Shown here: one piece after another, positions 35,557 through 47,311 of the stretch | How positions within the stretch are numbered: position 1 is the stretch's first letter | How the letters are laid out: each line of letters begins with the position of its first letter | NCBI RefSeq assembly: GCF_048128805.1 | Contig: NC_136019.1 | Span: 17,381,381-17,445,380, forward strand | Direction: 5' to 3' | DNA: 64,000 nt | Source of the DNA: Centroberyx gerrardi | Taxonomy: Eukaryota; Chordata; Actinopteri; Beryciformes; Berycidae | Notes under the pieces: model-generated | What the model was told of the DNA's origin: nothing | Seen by the model: only the letters and a program-made list of their open reading frames with translations | Database searches by the model: none | Made by a program: the position numbers and the translations under genes

Positions 35557-37145
35557 ATGATGCCACTTTGCATCATACTTGTATTTCTCAGTGAAATATG
35601 TGAGTATTTTACACTTTTTTCTTTTTCTTTTTTTTTTACTGTTTCTGTGTGGGTGAATACCATTTTGAGTGCCAGGGATGTTGTGGTTTTGAAAACTGTT
35701 TTAAACTGTGAACAACATTATGTTCTCTTTACTGTGTGTAATTCATATAATTTTTATCTTAATCTAGGTCAGGTACCAGCTGTTAAGAATTCCTCAGTTA
35801 TAATACAGGACAGTGGGGTCATAAGAGCACAAGTTGGGGACAGTGTGACTTTGCGATGCTCCTATCAAGATTCTGGTGCAACTTTCCTCTCCTGGTACCA
35901 GCAAACCTTGGGAGACAAACCTCACATCATATCCACATCGATGATGCATAGCGCTGAAGCTGAAATTAACCTTAAGTTTAAAGAAACTTCACGTTTCTTT
36001 GTACAAACTGGAGAAGGAATAAACCATCTCACAATCAAAAACCTTATCACGTCAGATTCAGCAACATATTACTGTGCGTTCTTAGAATTCAACTCAATTG
36101 AATTTGGACAAGGAGCTTTTCTTCATGTCAAAACTTCAGTGTCCAAGATCCAAGCTGTGGTCAAACAGCCAGGGTCTGAGCTAGTCCAGCAGGGGGACTC
36201 TGTGAATTTGAACTGTACAATATACGCTGAGCCATGTGCAGGAGAGCACAGCGTCTACTGGCTCAGACATGGTGGATCTCAGCCTGGAATCATTTATCCC
36301 TATGTTGACCAGTGCAAAGAGCTCGCCCAAGCATCCCGAGCAGAATCTCCCATGCAAAGTTGCACTTTTAACCTCCCTATGAAGAATCTGAGCTCCTCTG
36401 ATGCTGGGATGTACTACTGTGCTCTGGCCTCATGTGGGGAGATTGTGTTTGGAAATGGAACAAGAGTGGACATTGTGGGTATGTGATAACATAAATCATC
36501 ATATCATCTTTTCTTCTATCCTGAACACATGATAAATTAACCCTTGAATTAGTCAGCATATTTTTTATATCTGCAAAAGGCATGTATAGAAAATACAAAA
36601 GGCAATGTGAGATATTATTTCTCTTGGCAGATTCGACCACAGTCTCTCTCCTGGTGAATTGCCTGGGTGTGGCACTGGCTGTTTCATTTATTTTGATCTT
36701 TGTCTTAGCTTACATCATGTACAACTTGAACAAGAAATCATGCTCTGTGTGCAAAGGTAAGTGAGATCCCCCGAATCAGAGTCATTTTTTTTTGTATGTA
36801 TTTAACCAGCTCAATTGTTTACGTGTTTTGATTTGCAGGGGCAATCGCTCGTCCAAGATGTTCTGCAGCCTTTGATGCTGTGGTGGGTCAAGTTACTACA
36901 TTAAAAAAATCCAATTCAGGCCTGCATCACCAAATAAGAATATTTTGATTGCAGCTCTTCATATGTACATTGTTTCTCCATTTGCTTTATTCTCACATTA
37001 CTTTCCATTGTTGCTTTGTTCTTACCAGGGCCAAGATGCAGACAATCTCCATTATGCTGCTCTAAGTCTGAACAGGAAGAGCACAGTAATAAGGCAAAGG
37101 GACAGCACAGAGAGTGTCTGTGTGTACTCTGGAATTAAAAAGTAG
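35557..37145 (+). CDS. Novel immune-type receptor, gene 3 (V and I fused in one exon)
   Basis: Predicted 346-aa receptor. Exons: 35557-35599 signal peptide (MMPLCIILVFLSEI), 35768-36478 V plus I domains, 36631-36756 transmembrane, 36839-36882 and 37029-37145 tail. The 711-base ectodomain exon runs from V to I through a linker (TSVSKIQAVVKQPGSELVQ) with no intron, unlike genes 1 and 5. V domain: VTLRCSY, FLSWYQQTLGDKPH, SDSATYYC, J-like FGQGA. I domain: six cysteines including EPCAGEHSVYW, SCTFNL, YYCALASCGEIVFGNGT. The transmembrane segment is uncharged, followed by NKKSCSVCK. The tail has the ITIM LHYAAL and an ITIM-like CVYSGI. This is the closest relative of the tail pseudogenes at 712-1002 and 51414-51704. 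The second in-frame ATG at 35560 is an equally possible start. Confidence 0.88.
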
Positions 37146-37309
37146 AAATGAGTACAGTAGCACTTAACCCTTCTGTTTACCTATTTTAACTAGTAAGCTT
37201 TGTTTACTCAATAGTTTAGCCGGTGCAAGCTTCAAAAGGGCCATGAAACAGAAAGGGCCGAACAACACAAAATAAGAAGACCAAAAATGTGCTGTGTAAA
37301 ATAATGCTT

Positions 37310-37315
37310 AATAAA
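37310..37315 (+). promoter_or_regulatory. Polyadenylation signal of NITR gene 3
   Basis: aataaa 165 bases after the stop codon. Confidence 0.45.
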
Positions 37316-38595
37316 TGGTTCAATGAAACTTTTGAGTGCAATGTGTTTTCAGTCGTTTAAGCCTATTAAGTAAGTTCTGTGAGTGAGTGCCAAAGCCACA
37401 AGAAACAGTATTTCATTATATACAGTATGTGATTGGATCTAAACATAGGCAAAGCATGGTCATAAAAATCCCCTAAGACTCACAAGGGTCTATTAATACC
37501 TTCTTCTAACCAGAAATGTCAGCACAGGTTGCACCTTTCAAACTAGCCAAGTCTCAGCCTTTAACTTGTGTTCTCACTCCTGTGGTGAAGGTGGTGTGAA
37601 CTACAGTGAGTGAGTTTCCATTGCTGGAAACTGAAGTCCTTGCAGAGCTTTTACACAGGAAGACTGACCTGTAGCATCAAGCCCACATCGTCTTGCAGTT
37701 CAACCAGCCTGGTCTCACGAAATGTTGTTAAATGAGCATGATGAATTTCCCCTAAGGGATCAATAAAGTACAATCTTATGATGTCTTAAAATACAAATAA
37801 CATGCTCCATACACAAAAAGTGAGAGAAACGCATCACCACCAGGAAAGGAGGAGACATGACTAGAAACAGGAAGTAGTTTGACATTGAAATAGTGAAAGT
37901 AAGGGTGTGGAGGTCCGGGAGGTGGATGCGCAGATACATTTACCTTCATCTCCAACGACCCAAGTTCAGTTCCCAACTCATGTAAAGAAGTACTCTACTG
38001 AGTGAAGTTTTCATTTTCAGCTTATGTATTATTAATTAACCTTGACCAGAAACCTACCCTAATCATAATTAAATTGCTTTTGTTGCCTAACATTAACCAA
38101 AGTTTCAGTTCCACAACATGTCGTCTGTGTTTCAGACTTTGTGCTCATTTCATGAAATTTTGTGACTGTGTTGAGCTCGGCAATCATCAGAGCTGTTTGT
38201 GAGCTGCAATATGAAATTTTCCTGGTTTCAAGAAGCGGACCAAGTCACAGTGAACAGGACATAACAACATTATTATATAAGAAACTGTACACCCAACCAA
38301 GCAAAGAGCTATCCATGTTTTTGAACTGTTTCTGCTATGAACACTGAAATTAAGTCGTCATTACACTGAGGCCTATATTGACCTTTGCCCGTGTACTCTG
38401 CTTTGTATCTCTTACAGTACAGCAGCCTCTGTGGTTTTAAGCAGGAAGTAGAAGTGTTTGTGCTCTCACATGCTCCTCTTGACACTAAAGACCATCATAG
38501 CATATCCATTATAGGTATCTAATCAACCTAAAGAACCGACAATGAAAAATGTCCTCTCCAGGTTACTTATAATAGCAACAACAATAATAATAATA
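37316..38595. other. Gene-free stretch after NITR gene 3
   Basis: The block aatttcccctaagggatcaa..taaagta near 37744 looks like the stem-loop 3' tail shared by fish L2-type LINEs and their SINEs, so a short element end may lie here. Otherwise nothing is recognisable. Confidence 0.4.
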
Positions 38596-39250
38596 AAAGT
38601 AGCCGCAAGCGGCCATTCGTGGGGTACAGGCCTAAAGAGGAATTTTGACAGTGACAATATAAGCATGATTCATCATTTTTGAAAAGTTCTACATCTCAAC
38701 GATCAAACATTTTGGTGACAGTCCTGTCACCAAATAGTTGCTGTTGCAAGGTTGGCCTGATAGTGGTGCTATGGAGCATTACCAAATGTGGCCTGTCACA
38801 CTTTGAGGTCCATCCCAAATATGTATCTTAAGTTTGGTTGCTCTAGCATCAACCGTTTAGGAATTCTGCCTGACTTCCTATTTGCGTGTCTTTGCCATAA
38901 ACTTAATTTGTGCACCACGGCCAAACGGTTTGGATTATCAAAACTCTGGGTAATAGCCATAATGCAGGAAGTCCATATATGCTGTATGCAAAATGCATTG
39001 CATTAACTTTGTGGGGGAAACAGGAACAAATATAATCCGAAATGGTAGAAAAACTGTCACGGCAGAAATGAAAACCCGTATTTGCAATGGATTTGACTTG
39101 AGCCAAGGAATCTGAGGGAAAAAATGTTGATTCTAGACCTTACAGTTCAGTATTTGGGTAGATTTGAAACATATCCACCAAATATTGGTTGCTCTAGGAC
39201 TTAAAGTTTTTGAGATACAGATAAACCATTTATATAGTACTATTTAAAGC
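38596..39250. repeat. Diverged interspersed repeat (gccgcaagcggc family)
   Basis: It starts with agccgcaagcggccattcgt, the opening of a repeat common in fish genomes, and continues with tttggttgctctagcatcaa and related text repeated near 39185 (attggttgctctaggactta). Non-coding. Confidence 0.4.
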
Positions 39251-40155
39251 CACAATAAGCGATATTTCTGACCACTAGGGGGGCGACAGAAACCACAACA
39301 CAGTTGTAAATAACACAGCAAAGCCACTGCACTATGGAGGCCTACGAAGGACAAATGGAAAGATATATGCTATTAGCTAAGATAAACGTACCTGTGGAGA
39401 AGTGTCGCCAGTTACCAGTCTCTCTTTGCCAGAACTTTCTCCTGTTCAAGGTTACATGTCCCACAATAAGTGAAGAGGTAGGTAGCCAGTTTACAGTTTA
39501 AAAAGTTCGCTTCAGGGTTGAATTCTATGAGACCATAAGTTCAGTGTTTAATTTTTCTTCAAAATTTGTCTCTTCACAACATCACAGGTTTCAGTCTTGG
39601 TTCTCTGGATTCTAGCGTTGGAAAAGTCATTAATGTTCTCAAGTATGGATTGAACTGCCTAAAATCATAGGAACCGCATTTGAATTTGGTGTGTATTTTC
39701 TGATTAAATGCAGACTCATTGCAAGTGATCTTTTCCATTGCTGTATCCCTAGTTTACTTGACAGGTATTGAGCAAATCATCAAAGCTGACCAGTTACTAC
39801 AAGTTGGACAGATATTATTATGCCTGCATGCCTGTTATGGTCTGTGAAAGCTGTAGACATTGGGCTGCCTTGCTGGCATTCAGAGCATAACTGGACTCCA
39901 CTGTATCTTATACAAATGTTTATATAGATAATTTCTGTTTCACTGATTTTAAAGCTAATGTTAGGTGTCATATTGTGGTTCAGATACCTCTATCCATGTG
40001 TCTCATTTCAAGGACCAAAGTTAACAATGTAGGGGGCTGTAACCATGTCATGTCATTCAATGTCAGTTCTGGTGGACCAATCAAAAACAGTCTTGTCTCT
40101 GAAGAGTAGAGTACATACGGAGATTCTCTCCTTTCAACACAGAAATTCTGACACG
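39251..40155. other. Intergenic, upstream of NITR gene 4
   Basis: The block gaccactaggggggcgacag near 39270 belongs to a short motif widespread in fish non-coding DNA. No gene is seen. Confidence 0.4.
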
Positions 40156-41796
40156 ATGACTCCTCCAAAGTTTGCTTTTTATCTGACATGTCTATTCTTG
40201 GGGATGATAGGTGAGTTGTGCACTGCATTTGGTATCCTTTAGACTATAAGTTCAATCTTCATATGATTGCTTATGCTATTGCATATGATATTTTTTAATG
40301 TATTCTGCAATACAGTATGTACATTATGATTTACTTCTGATCATGGTATAAAATTAATTGTGCATTTGCTTGGTCTTTATTTTTACTTCAGTTCATATGA
40401 CAACTCTGAAACAATCCTCATCTGTACATCAGGAGAGTGGTCTCGTATCAGTTAACGTTGGAGACAACGTGACTTTGCGATGCTTCTGTGAAGGTGATGT
40501 AGCAGCTATGTTTTACTGGTATAAGCAAACACTGGGACAGAAACCAAAGCTCATGTCTACCTTCTACAAGTACGATAAAAATGGCAGTTTTCATGATGAA
40601 TTCAAGGACAATCCACGCTTCATACTGGACACTGGAAATGGTAAGAATCACTTGAAGATCTCAGATTTGCGCTTTTCAGACTCAGCAACTTATTTCTGCG
40701 TAAGTAGCTATTCCTTTAAGTTTGAATTTGCAGAGGGAGCTATTCTCAGTGTAAAGGGTTCGGGTTCGAACATCCAAGCTTTCATCCATCAGCCAGCGTC
40801 TGCGACCATCCAGCCAGGAGACTCTGTTACTCTGAACTGTACAGTACACACTGGGACCTGTGATGGAGAACACAGTGTTTACTGGTTCAGAAGCTCAGGA
40901 GAATCTCGTCCAGCAATCATTTACACCCATGGAGTCAGGAATGATCAGTGTGAGAGGAAACCCAAGACCCAAACACAGACCTGTGTCTACAACTTCCCAA
41001 TGAAGAGCCTGAATCTTTCTGATGCTGGGACCTACTACTGTGCTGTGGTCTCATGTGGGGAGATACTGTTTGGAAATGGGACCAAGATGGACACTGAAAG
41101 TAAGTCACATTTTAGCAGAGGTTGTCTCATCTCACAAATAGTTGTGATTACTCCCTCACCAAACTTCAGATTCACATAAACAGAGAAAAAAGCTGAAAAC
41201 TTTGCAATGTGTCCTAATGTCTGGATCTCTGCAGATGGGGTGGATTCTCTTGTCTTAGTGTATTTCTTCAGCACAGCATTGGCAATCACCACTATCCTGA
41301 TTGTTATCCTGGCTTTCTCGGTGTACAAGATGAACAAGAGAAACTGCCAATGCACAGGTAACTAATATTCTATGTATCTGATCTGTATCTGATCTGTGCA
41401 TTCAATGTACAAGGCATTTTAGTAAGAGGGCTTTTCATTCTGTCTATTTTTTCATAACCAGCCTCTAAACCAAGAAGTGCAATAGCCTCTACTCTGAATG
41501 CAGCGGTAAGTACTTCCTATTTACATCAACTGTTGTATTACCATATATACACAACAATAGCATGTTTCTGTGAGCTTCTGTTACATTGCTCTGAAGTGGA
41601 ATATGTTACATTATTATGGTCATTTACCATCTATACTTTTTTTACCTTCCCCAAACTTGTTTGTTTTTGTTTGTAGGACCAAGATGCAGACAACCTCCAC
41701 TACGCTGCTTTAAGTGAAAACAAGGCCAACAGATCAAGAAAAAGACAGAGGGAAAACACCAAGACTGAATGTGTGTACTCCAGCATAAGGCAGTAG
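40156..41796 (+). CDS. Novel immune-type receptor, gene 4 (V and I fused in one exon)
   Basis: Predicted 349-aa receptor. Exons: 40156-40210 signal peptide (MTPPKFAFYLTCLFLGMI), 40392-41099 V plus I domains, 41235-41357 transmembrane, 41462-41505 and 41677-41796 tail. Splice sites and phases match gene 3. V domain: VTLRCFCEGD (an extra cysteine two residues after the first canonical one), FYWYKQTLGQKPK, SDSATYFC, J-like FAEGA. I domain: VTLNCTVHTGTCDGEHSVYW, TCVYNF, YYCAVVSCGEILFGNGT, with all six NITR cysteines. The transmembrane region (LVYFFSTALAITTILIVILA) has no charge. The tail has the ITIM LHYAAL and an ITIM-like CVYSSI. With gene 3 it forms the fused-exon pair of the cluster. Confidence 0.88.
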
Positions 41797-43000
41797 AGCT
41801 GGGCATGTTTCATCTGTACTGTGATTGATCAGGCTTTGTTTCTATGTAACACAGAATCATTTTATTAGTGCCTGTTTATAAGGTTAATGTAGATTTTCCT
41901 GAAATGGGAATAGTTTTGTCAAAGTGATTTCATCAAAATATGATGACTGTAAAGCATTGCCTTGCAATAATCCAAATATGTTTTCAGAGGACTCAGGTAC
42001 GTGATTCACCTGTATGTTCACACTATTATCATCACTGTAAGATTGATATCTGCTGAAATTCTCTTTTTTTTAATCAGGGAAGCTGATATACAGCAATTGA
42101 GAAAATCCCTGATAAGTTTTCAATGCTGGATGCTGATGCTGAATAGTCCACTGTTCTATAAAGTAAAATCAGTAGTTTCATTTACCATCAGAGGATTAAC
42201 AGTAAAAACCATGCACAGTGTAACAGTGTTGAACTTTTATAAAATTATATAAAAAACTGAAAACATTTATTTGCATTGCCATTTTTCTGCTTTCCCCACA
42301 GTATCTTTATACACAAATCTATCACTATACCTGTAGGTTACAATGCGCAGATAAGAACTACATTCACACCTCTGTGGTGCTGGCGGGGCTAGCTACTGTA
42401 GTGAGTTTCTACTGTTGCAAAATAATGAGTAAAAATAAAACAAGTTAAAAGTCAAATAATAGTACCATGTACACTGGAAGACCTGTAATTTCCACTGCAT
42501 CTGTCTCTCAGTACTACATTCCCCAAAAGCATGCCACTTCACAAAGCCAACTCCTCATCATTGACAGCATAGTATGTACATGTGTAAGGCAAAGGTCCAG
42601 TTTCATAGTTATTCATAGAAACACACCACACTCATCAGTCCCTCTTAGTTTAATGATACAGGGAATAGTTATATTCAATCCTGTGTATTGGCAAATACCT
42701 ATTAGTCTCAGCTGGTTGTTTGTTGTAGACATGCTGATTGCTGACCCAGAGATGTAAGACTCTTTTTATAGCTCCCTTGCGGTCGGCAGTCAAAAGATGA
42801 GACCTTTCTGTGCTTGGCTAAGGTTTGGTGTTGTACATACCTAGACCCTCTGTTGTTTTTGTAACTATGTGGTTTCAAGCAGGATGTCTCCATAGTGTTG
42901 TTTCATTGTCTTGCACAGCAGCCATATAACCCTATAACTAACTGCTCAAAGTGCAACTCATGACACACGTTGACCTTGAGATAAGGTGAGAGTGTGTGTC

Positions 43001-43053
<53 letters not shown>

Positions 43054-43141
43054 AAGTAATAAAAGAAAAAAAACAAAAAGGAAGTAGCTTTGAATCTGAG
43101 CTTTGGATCCTAAGACTTATGAAGACAGCTGGTGCGCTCTA
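41797..43141. other. Gene-free stretch after NITR gene 4
   Basis: Short open frames only. A (TG)n(AG)n microsatellite lies at about 42991-43048. Confidence 0.5.
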
Positions 43142-43330
43142 AGAGGACGTTGATGAGGACCACCTCTCATTGGACGAGCAATCCCAGGCAAGAGCCTTTT
43201 CCAATCCACAAGTGTATGAGGAGAACCCTGGCCATACAGATGTAGCAAAGCATGACATTGTGTTGAAAGAGAATGCACCTGTAAGATTTCTAAGATTCTC
43301 TAAGATATCTGAGCGCCTCCTGGCTCCCTT
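43142..43330 (+). mobile_element. Gypsy-type polyprotein fossil (protease-RT linker)
   Basis: One plus-strand frame reads EDVDEDHLSLDEQ, then EENPGHTDVAKHDIVLKENA and an ERLLAPL end. It resembles the stretch just before the reverse transcriptase in fish Gypsy elements (a PGRT--V-HDI pattern followed by a P-RLLP-L motif). No other domain remains. It is unrelated in position to the Gypsy copies in the long repeat. Confidence 0.45.
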
Positions 43331-44040
43331 AACGGGTAACTTCAATATTTTTCAACCTGGACCCTAACCCTAACCCCAATTTTTTGTGTCTAAGTAACTA
43401 ATGGGGACAACAATTTTTGAAATTGGTCCAGTATTGAGCGAGATCGCATCAGCCAGCAGCCGCGAAATGGGCTGTAATGTAATCCGATGGGGCAATTGTG
43501 AACCGTTAATGTACATCCACTAAAAGTGCTTGTTTTTGCCACTGACAGGCTCAGATTGTTATTATAAGTGTCTGACAACATTATGGAAAGGACCCTGCAG
43601 AGAAATGAAATGTTTTTCTTTACCTTTCGCTTGATCCGGTCTGTTTGTTATTGTGTGTAACCAAGTCTTATAGGCTTATAGCCGATTCCACGCTCACTGC
43701 CGACTCCGTGGCGGATCGTGGATTTTTCCGCCGCGGAGTCGGCAGTGAGCGCGGTATCCACTCCCTTCCATAGGAAATAATGGCGCTTTGAGCGTAAACC
43801 GCTCCGCAATGTGGGGGGTATTATGTCACGCGCCCCCTGTAGTTTCTCTGTTCCCCCCCTAGGGGCCGCGCCCCCCACTTTGGGAACCTCTGCCCGAACC
43901 CAACCGGCAACACCAACCTTAGACCCGCAGTGAAGACAAGGAAGAACTCCCAAGAACACCTTATTAAGGAAAAAAAAAGAAGAAAGAAACCATCCTGCTG
44001 GGATCCTTGGTCCCCCCTTTCCTGCTATAACAGCCTCCAC
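43331..44040. other. No gene: repeat-derived sequence
   Basis: Includes the palindrome at 43688-43754. The block ctttgggaacctctg near 43876 resembles a Charlie-type hAT terminus, but no partner end was found. Confidence 0.4.
43688..43754. repeat. Strong inverted repeat (28-bp arms)
   Basis: Arms 43688-43715 and 43727-43754 are complementary at 26 of 28 positions, separated by 11 bases. They contain ctcactgccgactccg and cggagtcggcagtgag. Both mismatches are of the C-to-T type at CpG sites, as expected from methylation decay of an originally perfect palindrome. Confidence 0.8.
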
Positions 44041-44613
44041 TCTTCTGGGAAGGCTTTACACTAGATGTTGGAACATTGCTGCAAGGATTTGCTTCCATTC
44101 AGCCAATAGAGCATTACTGAGGTCGGGCACTGATGTTGGGCGATTATGCCTGGCTCGCAGTCAGCGTTCCAATTCATCCCAAAGGTGTTCGATGGGGTTG
44201 AGGTCTGGGCTCTGTGCAGGCCGATCAAGTTCTTCCACACCGATCTTCACAAGATTTCTGTAATGAACTTTGCTTTGTGCACAGGGGCTTTGTCATACTG
44301 AAACAAGAAAGGGCCTTCCCCAAACTGTTGCCACAAAGTTGGAAGCGCACAGTCGTCTAGAATGTCATTATATGCTGTATGCTGTAGATTTAGCTTCACT
44401 GGAAACTACGGGGACTAGCCCAAACCATGAAAAACAGCCCCAGACCATTATTCCTCCTCCACCAAACTTTACAGTTGGCACTATGTATTCCGGCAGGTAG
44501 CGTTCTCCTGGCATCCGCCAAAGCCAGATTTGTCCGGCGGACTGCCAGATGGTGAAGTGTGATAAGTTCAGCACCCACATTGGCTTAACTAAGGCATGAA
44601 GACATTTCTTCAT
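44041..44613 (-). pseudogene. Tc1-like transposase fossil
   Basis: The minus-strand text carries [34 protein letters not shown] and VWGCFSWFG. After a frame break it gives the SPDLNPIEH..WDELER region (about 44220-44150), including the last catalytic acidic position of the DDE domain. These are hallmark blocks of fish Tc1 elements. Several frame breaks and the missing N-terminal DNA-binding region show that it is dead. No inverted ends were found. Confidence 0.7.
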
Positions 44614-45244
44614 GTTACCTAAGTAATTAACAAATGCATTTGTAAATGCTGTAATTAAACTCTGTTCATAACCTATTCATGACCAATATGTCTCAGTTTT
44701 GGAACATCCTCTCCCATTAATAAACTATTTACTGACATTAACAAAGCATAGCCAAAACAGTACTCATTACAACTCCCTTTAAAAGATCCTCATCCTTCAT
44801 TAATGGTTTCCTGATGATTAGTAGACATGAATTCATGTTTGTTAACTCTGTGAAATAACCCATTACCTGTTGTAAAGTGACAGCTCTTCATGCCTTACCA
44901 ATGGCACATACAAGTCAGTGTGAAACATTACTTAATTAAGGGTTCCCTGGCAATGATGCATCCAGTTGGTTTTCCAACTAATGGCTTACTGCAGTCAAGA
45001 CATTAATTCATGCTTCTTAACACTGATACAAAGTTGAACTCTGCCAGGACTGTTAATCAAACAAGACCACAATGACATGTTTTTTTTTGCTCCATTGAGC
45101 AGCCAATCGGGTATTCTGCAAGATGTCTATGATGAACCAATCAGACACTTGATCTGCCATTATGAAGGAGATGTTGCTCTTGGTGAATCTGGTAAGACTG
45201 CTCTCGCTTCAATAAGTCAGAATTGCTGTGGAGAAGCAGAACAA
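44614..45244. other. Intergenic, upstream of NITR gene 5
   Basis: No recognisable gene or element. Several loosely similar ttaat / catta blocks only. Confidence 0.4.
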
Positions 45245-47271
45245 ATGATGGAGCTAGGAGCAGAGAAGATGATGGTGTATCTTCTAAAAGTTTTCATGTT
45301 CTGTAATCTGTGTAAGTAACAAATTTCCACTTGTGGGATCTTGTCATGAGAATCTACATACAGAGGTGATTATATGATTTAGGCTTCCTGCTTTTCTGTT
45401 TGTTTCAGGTGTGGCACAGTTCAGTGACATCTATCAACCTGTTTCTTTCCAAACTGCGAAGCTGGGAGACCCAGTTACTATTGAATGTCAGATAAACAGT
45501 GGTATAAGAAGTAGGGTATGGTACAAATTAACTACTGGGAGGAGACTGCAGCGTGTGGCAACAATACATATGACCCATACTCACCGTTATTCAGTAAACT
45601 TTAATGGCATCAAAAATGATTTAAGCATATCTGCTACAATGTGGGAGGACATTGGCACATACTACTGTGGAGTGGGACATCTAAACTCCATCGAATTTGG
45701 ACCAGGAACCTTTCTGATGCTAAAAGGTATTTTATCTGTGCAATTTACCATTAAACTTGCATGCCAAGGTAAATTAACATGAATGTGAACTTCATGTCAG
45801 TGGTCACAATTAATTTGGTTTCTTTCCCAAGGTCCAAAGATGAACAGTGACTCTGTTGTTCAGCAGCCAGTGTCTAAGTCAGTCCAGCCAGGAGACTCTG
45901 TAACTCTCAACTGTTCTGTTCACACTGGCAACTGTGCAGGGGAATACACTAGTGTCTTTTGGCTGAAAAACTCACAAAATTCTGGTCCAGAAATGATTTA
46001 CTACTCTGGAAATAAGAATGACAGCTGTGAGAAGACTGAGACTGGCTCTCAACAAACTAGCTGTGTCTACAACCTTCCCAAGAAGAACCTCAGCTCTGCC
46101 GATGCTGGAACCTACTACTGCGTTGTGGCTTCATGTGGGGAGATCCTGTTTGGAAATGGGACCGAGCTTAATATTAAAAGTAAGAGCTAAAGCTAAGAGT
46201 TAAAGCTAAAGATAAGTGAAGGGTTTTATTCCAAGATGCTAAATGTTGATTTTGAGGGGTGAAATTTGAAAATGCATATTTTGATAATTAAAAGAATACA
46301 GATGACATTCTCTATAATGTCAGCATTTTCTGAGCAAAGGTCTTAAGATAGCTAATAACTTAAATGATACGTACACAGGACATTTTCCAGTGTTAATAAG
46401 TGTAGATTTTTCAGTAACAATTGTGTGCAAGGAGTGTTGAGTCGAGAGATGTTCGTCCACTAATACAGCTGATAGGGTTCTGGTCTGTTAAATTAACTAT
46501 GATGGTGTGGACTTATATAAAAACTAGCAGGGTTCATTTTTACATGGATTAAATTAACACCGATGATTTTGCTGTGCATCTCAAAAGTTTCATATAATGG
46601 TTTCTGGGACACCAGAACCAAAGATGGATAGTGCACTTGCAGTTTTTGTTATTCAGAAGCTAAATGAAAACTGTTCTTTCTCTTTGCTGTGAAGGAAACT
46701 CACCACTTGACCTGAGTCCAACTGTTGTTGCACTGGCTTTGTCAAACATCGTTCTTGGGATGGCAACACTTCTACTTGTATGGGCACTTTGCAAGAGTCG
46801 GAGCAAAGATCCCACAGGTATTACAAATTATGCATTATAATCATGACCTGTACATCTGTATCAGAAGAATGACTTATTCTCTTATATTCTGTAACAAATG
46901 ACATTGACAGTAGTTATCTTTGACTCTTCAGAGAAAACTGATGGATCTTCTGAAGGCAATCAGGTAATACAATTAATTTTCTTTTATTACCAACAATTGA
47001 TTTATACTCAAAATTCAACACTGACATTGCAACATGTAAACTTTGTATGGCTTGTCTATCTGTCTGTTTTCCACTAGACCTTTCTGTCTCAAACTGTCAG
47101 AACAAGTCTCTAATACTTTATTTCCATTTCCGTCTTCCTCAGACTAGTGATGCAGTTCACTATGCAGCAGTGAGTTTGGCTCCCAGAAGCTCCTCCTCCA
47201 GGCCGGTCAAAGTGAAATACAGTAGAGACGCTGTATTGTATTCTGAGGTCAGGCACCGTCAACAGGACTGA
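45245..47271 (+). CDS. Novel immune-type receptor, gene 5 (V and I on separate exons)
   Basis: Predicted 338-aa receptor. Exons: 45245-45311 signal peptide, 45409-45726 V domain, 45832-46179 I domain, 46695-46817 transmembrane, 46932-46963 and 47143-47271 tail. The start may be ATG 45245 or the in-frame ATG 45269, which gives the more usual short leader (MMVYLLKVFMFCNLC). V domain: VTIECQI, VWYKLTTGRRLQ, WEDIGTYYC, J motif FGPGT. I domain: VTLNCSVHTGNCAGEYTSVF, TSCVYNLPKKN, YYCVVASCGEILFGNGT, with six cysteines. The transmembrane segment (VVALALSNIVLGMATLLLVW) is uncharged. The tail holds VHYAAV and VLYSEV, both fitting the ITIM consensus. The V/I introns at the same places as in gene 1 suggest this split layout is shared by the two cluster ends. 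Confidence 0.87.
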
Positions 47272-47305
47272 GAGCTTTAGTCCTGGACTGATGTAGATAT
47301 TAGGG

Positions 47306-47311
47306 AATAAA
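47306..47311 (+). promoter_or_regulatory. Polyadenylation signal of NITR gene 5
   Basis: aataaa 35 bases after the stop codon. Confidence 0.45.

Noticed and set aside
43362-43378. ctaaccctaacccc resembling vertebrate telomere repeats
   Set aside because: Fewer than three units; not enough to call an interstitial telomere tract.
43840-43895. Possible Charlie-type hAT terminus (ctttgggaacctctg)
   Set aside because: No matching opposite end or 8-bp target duplication was found nearby.
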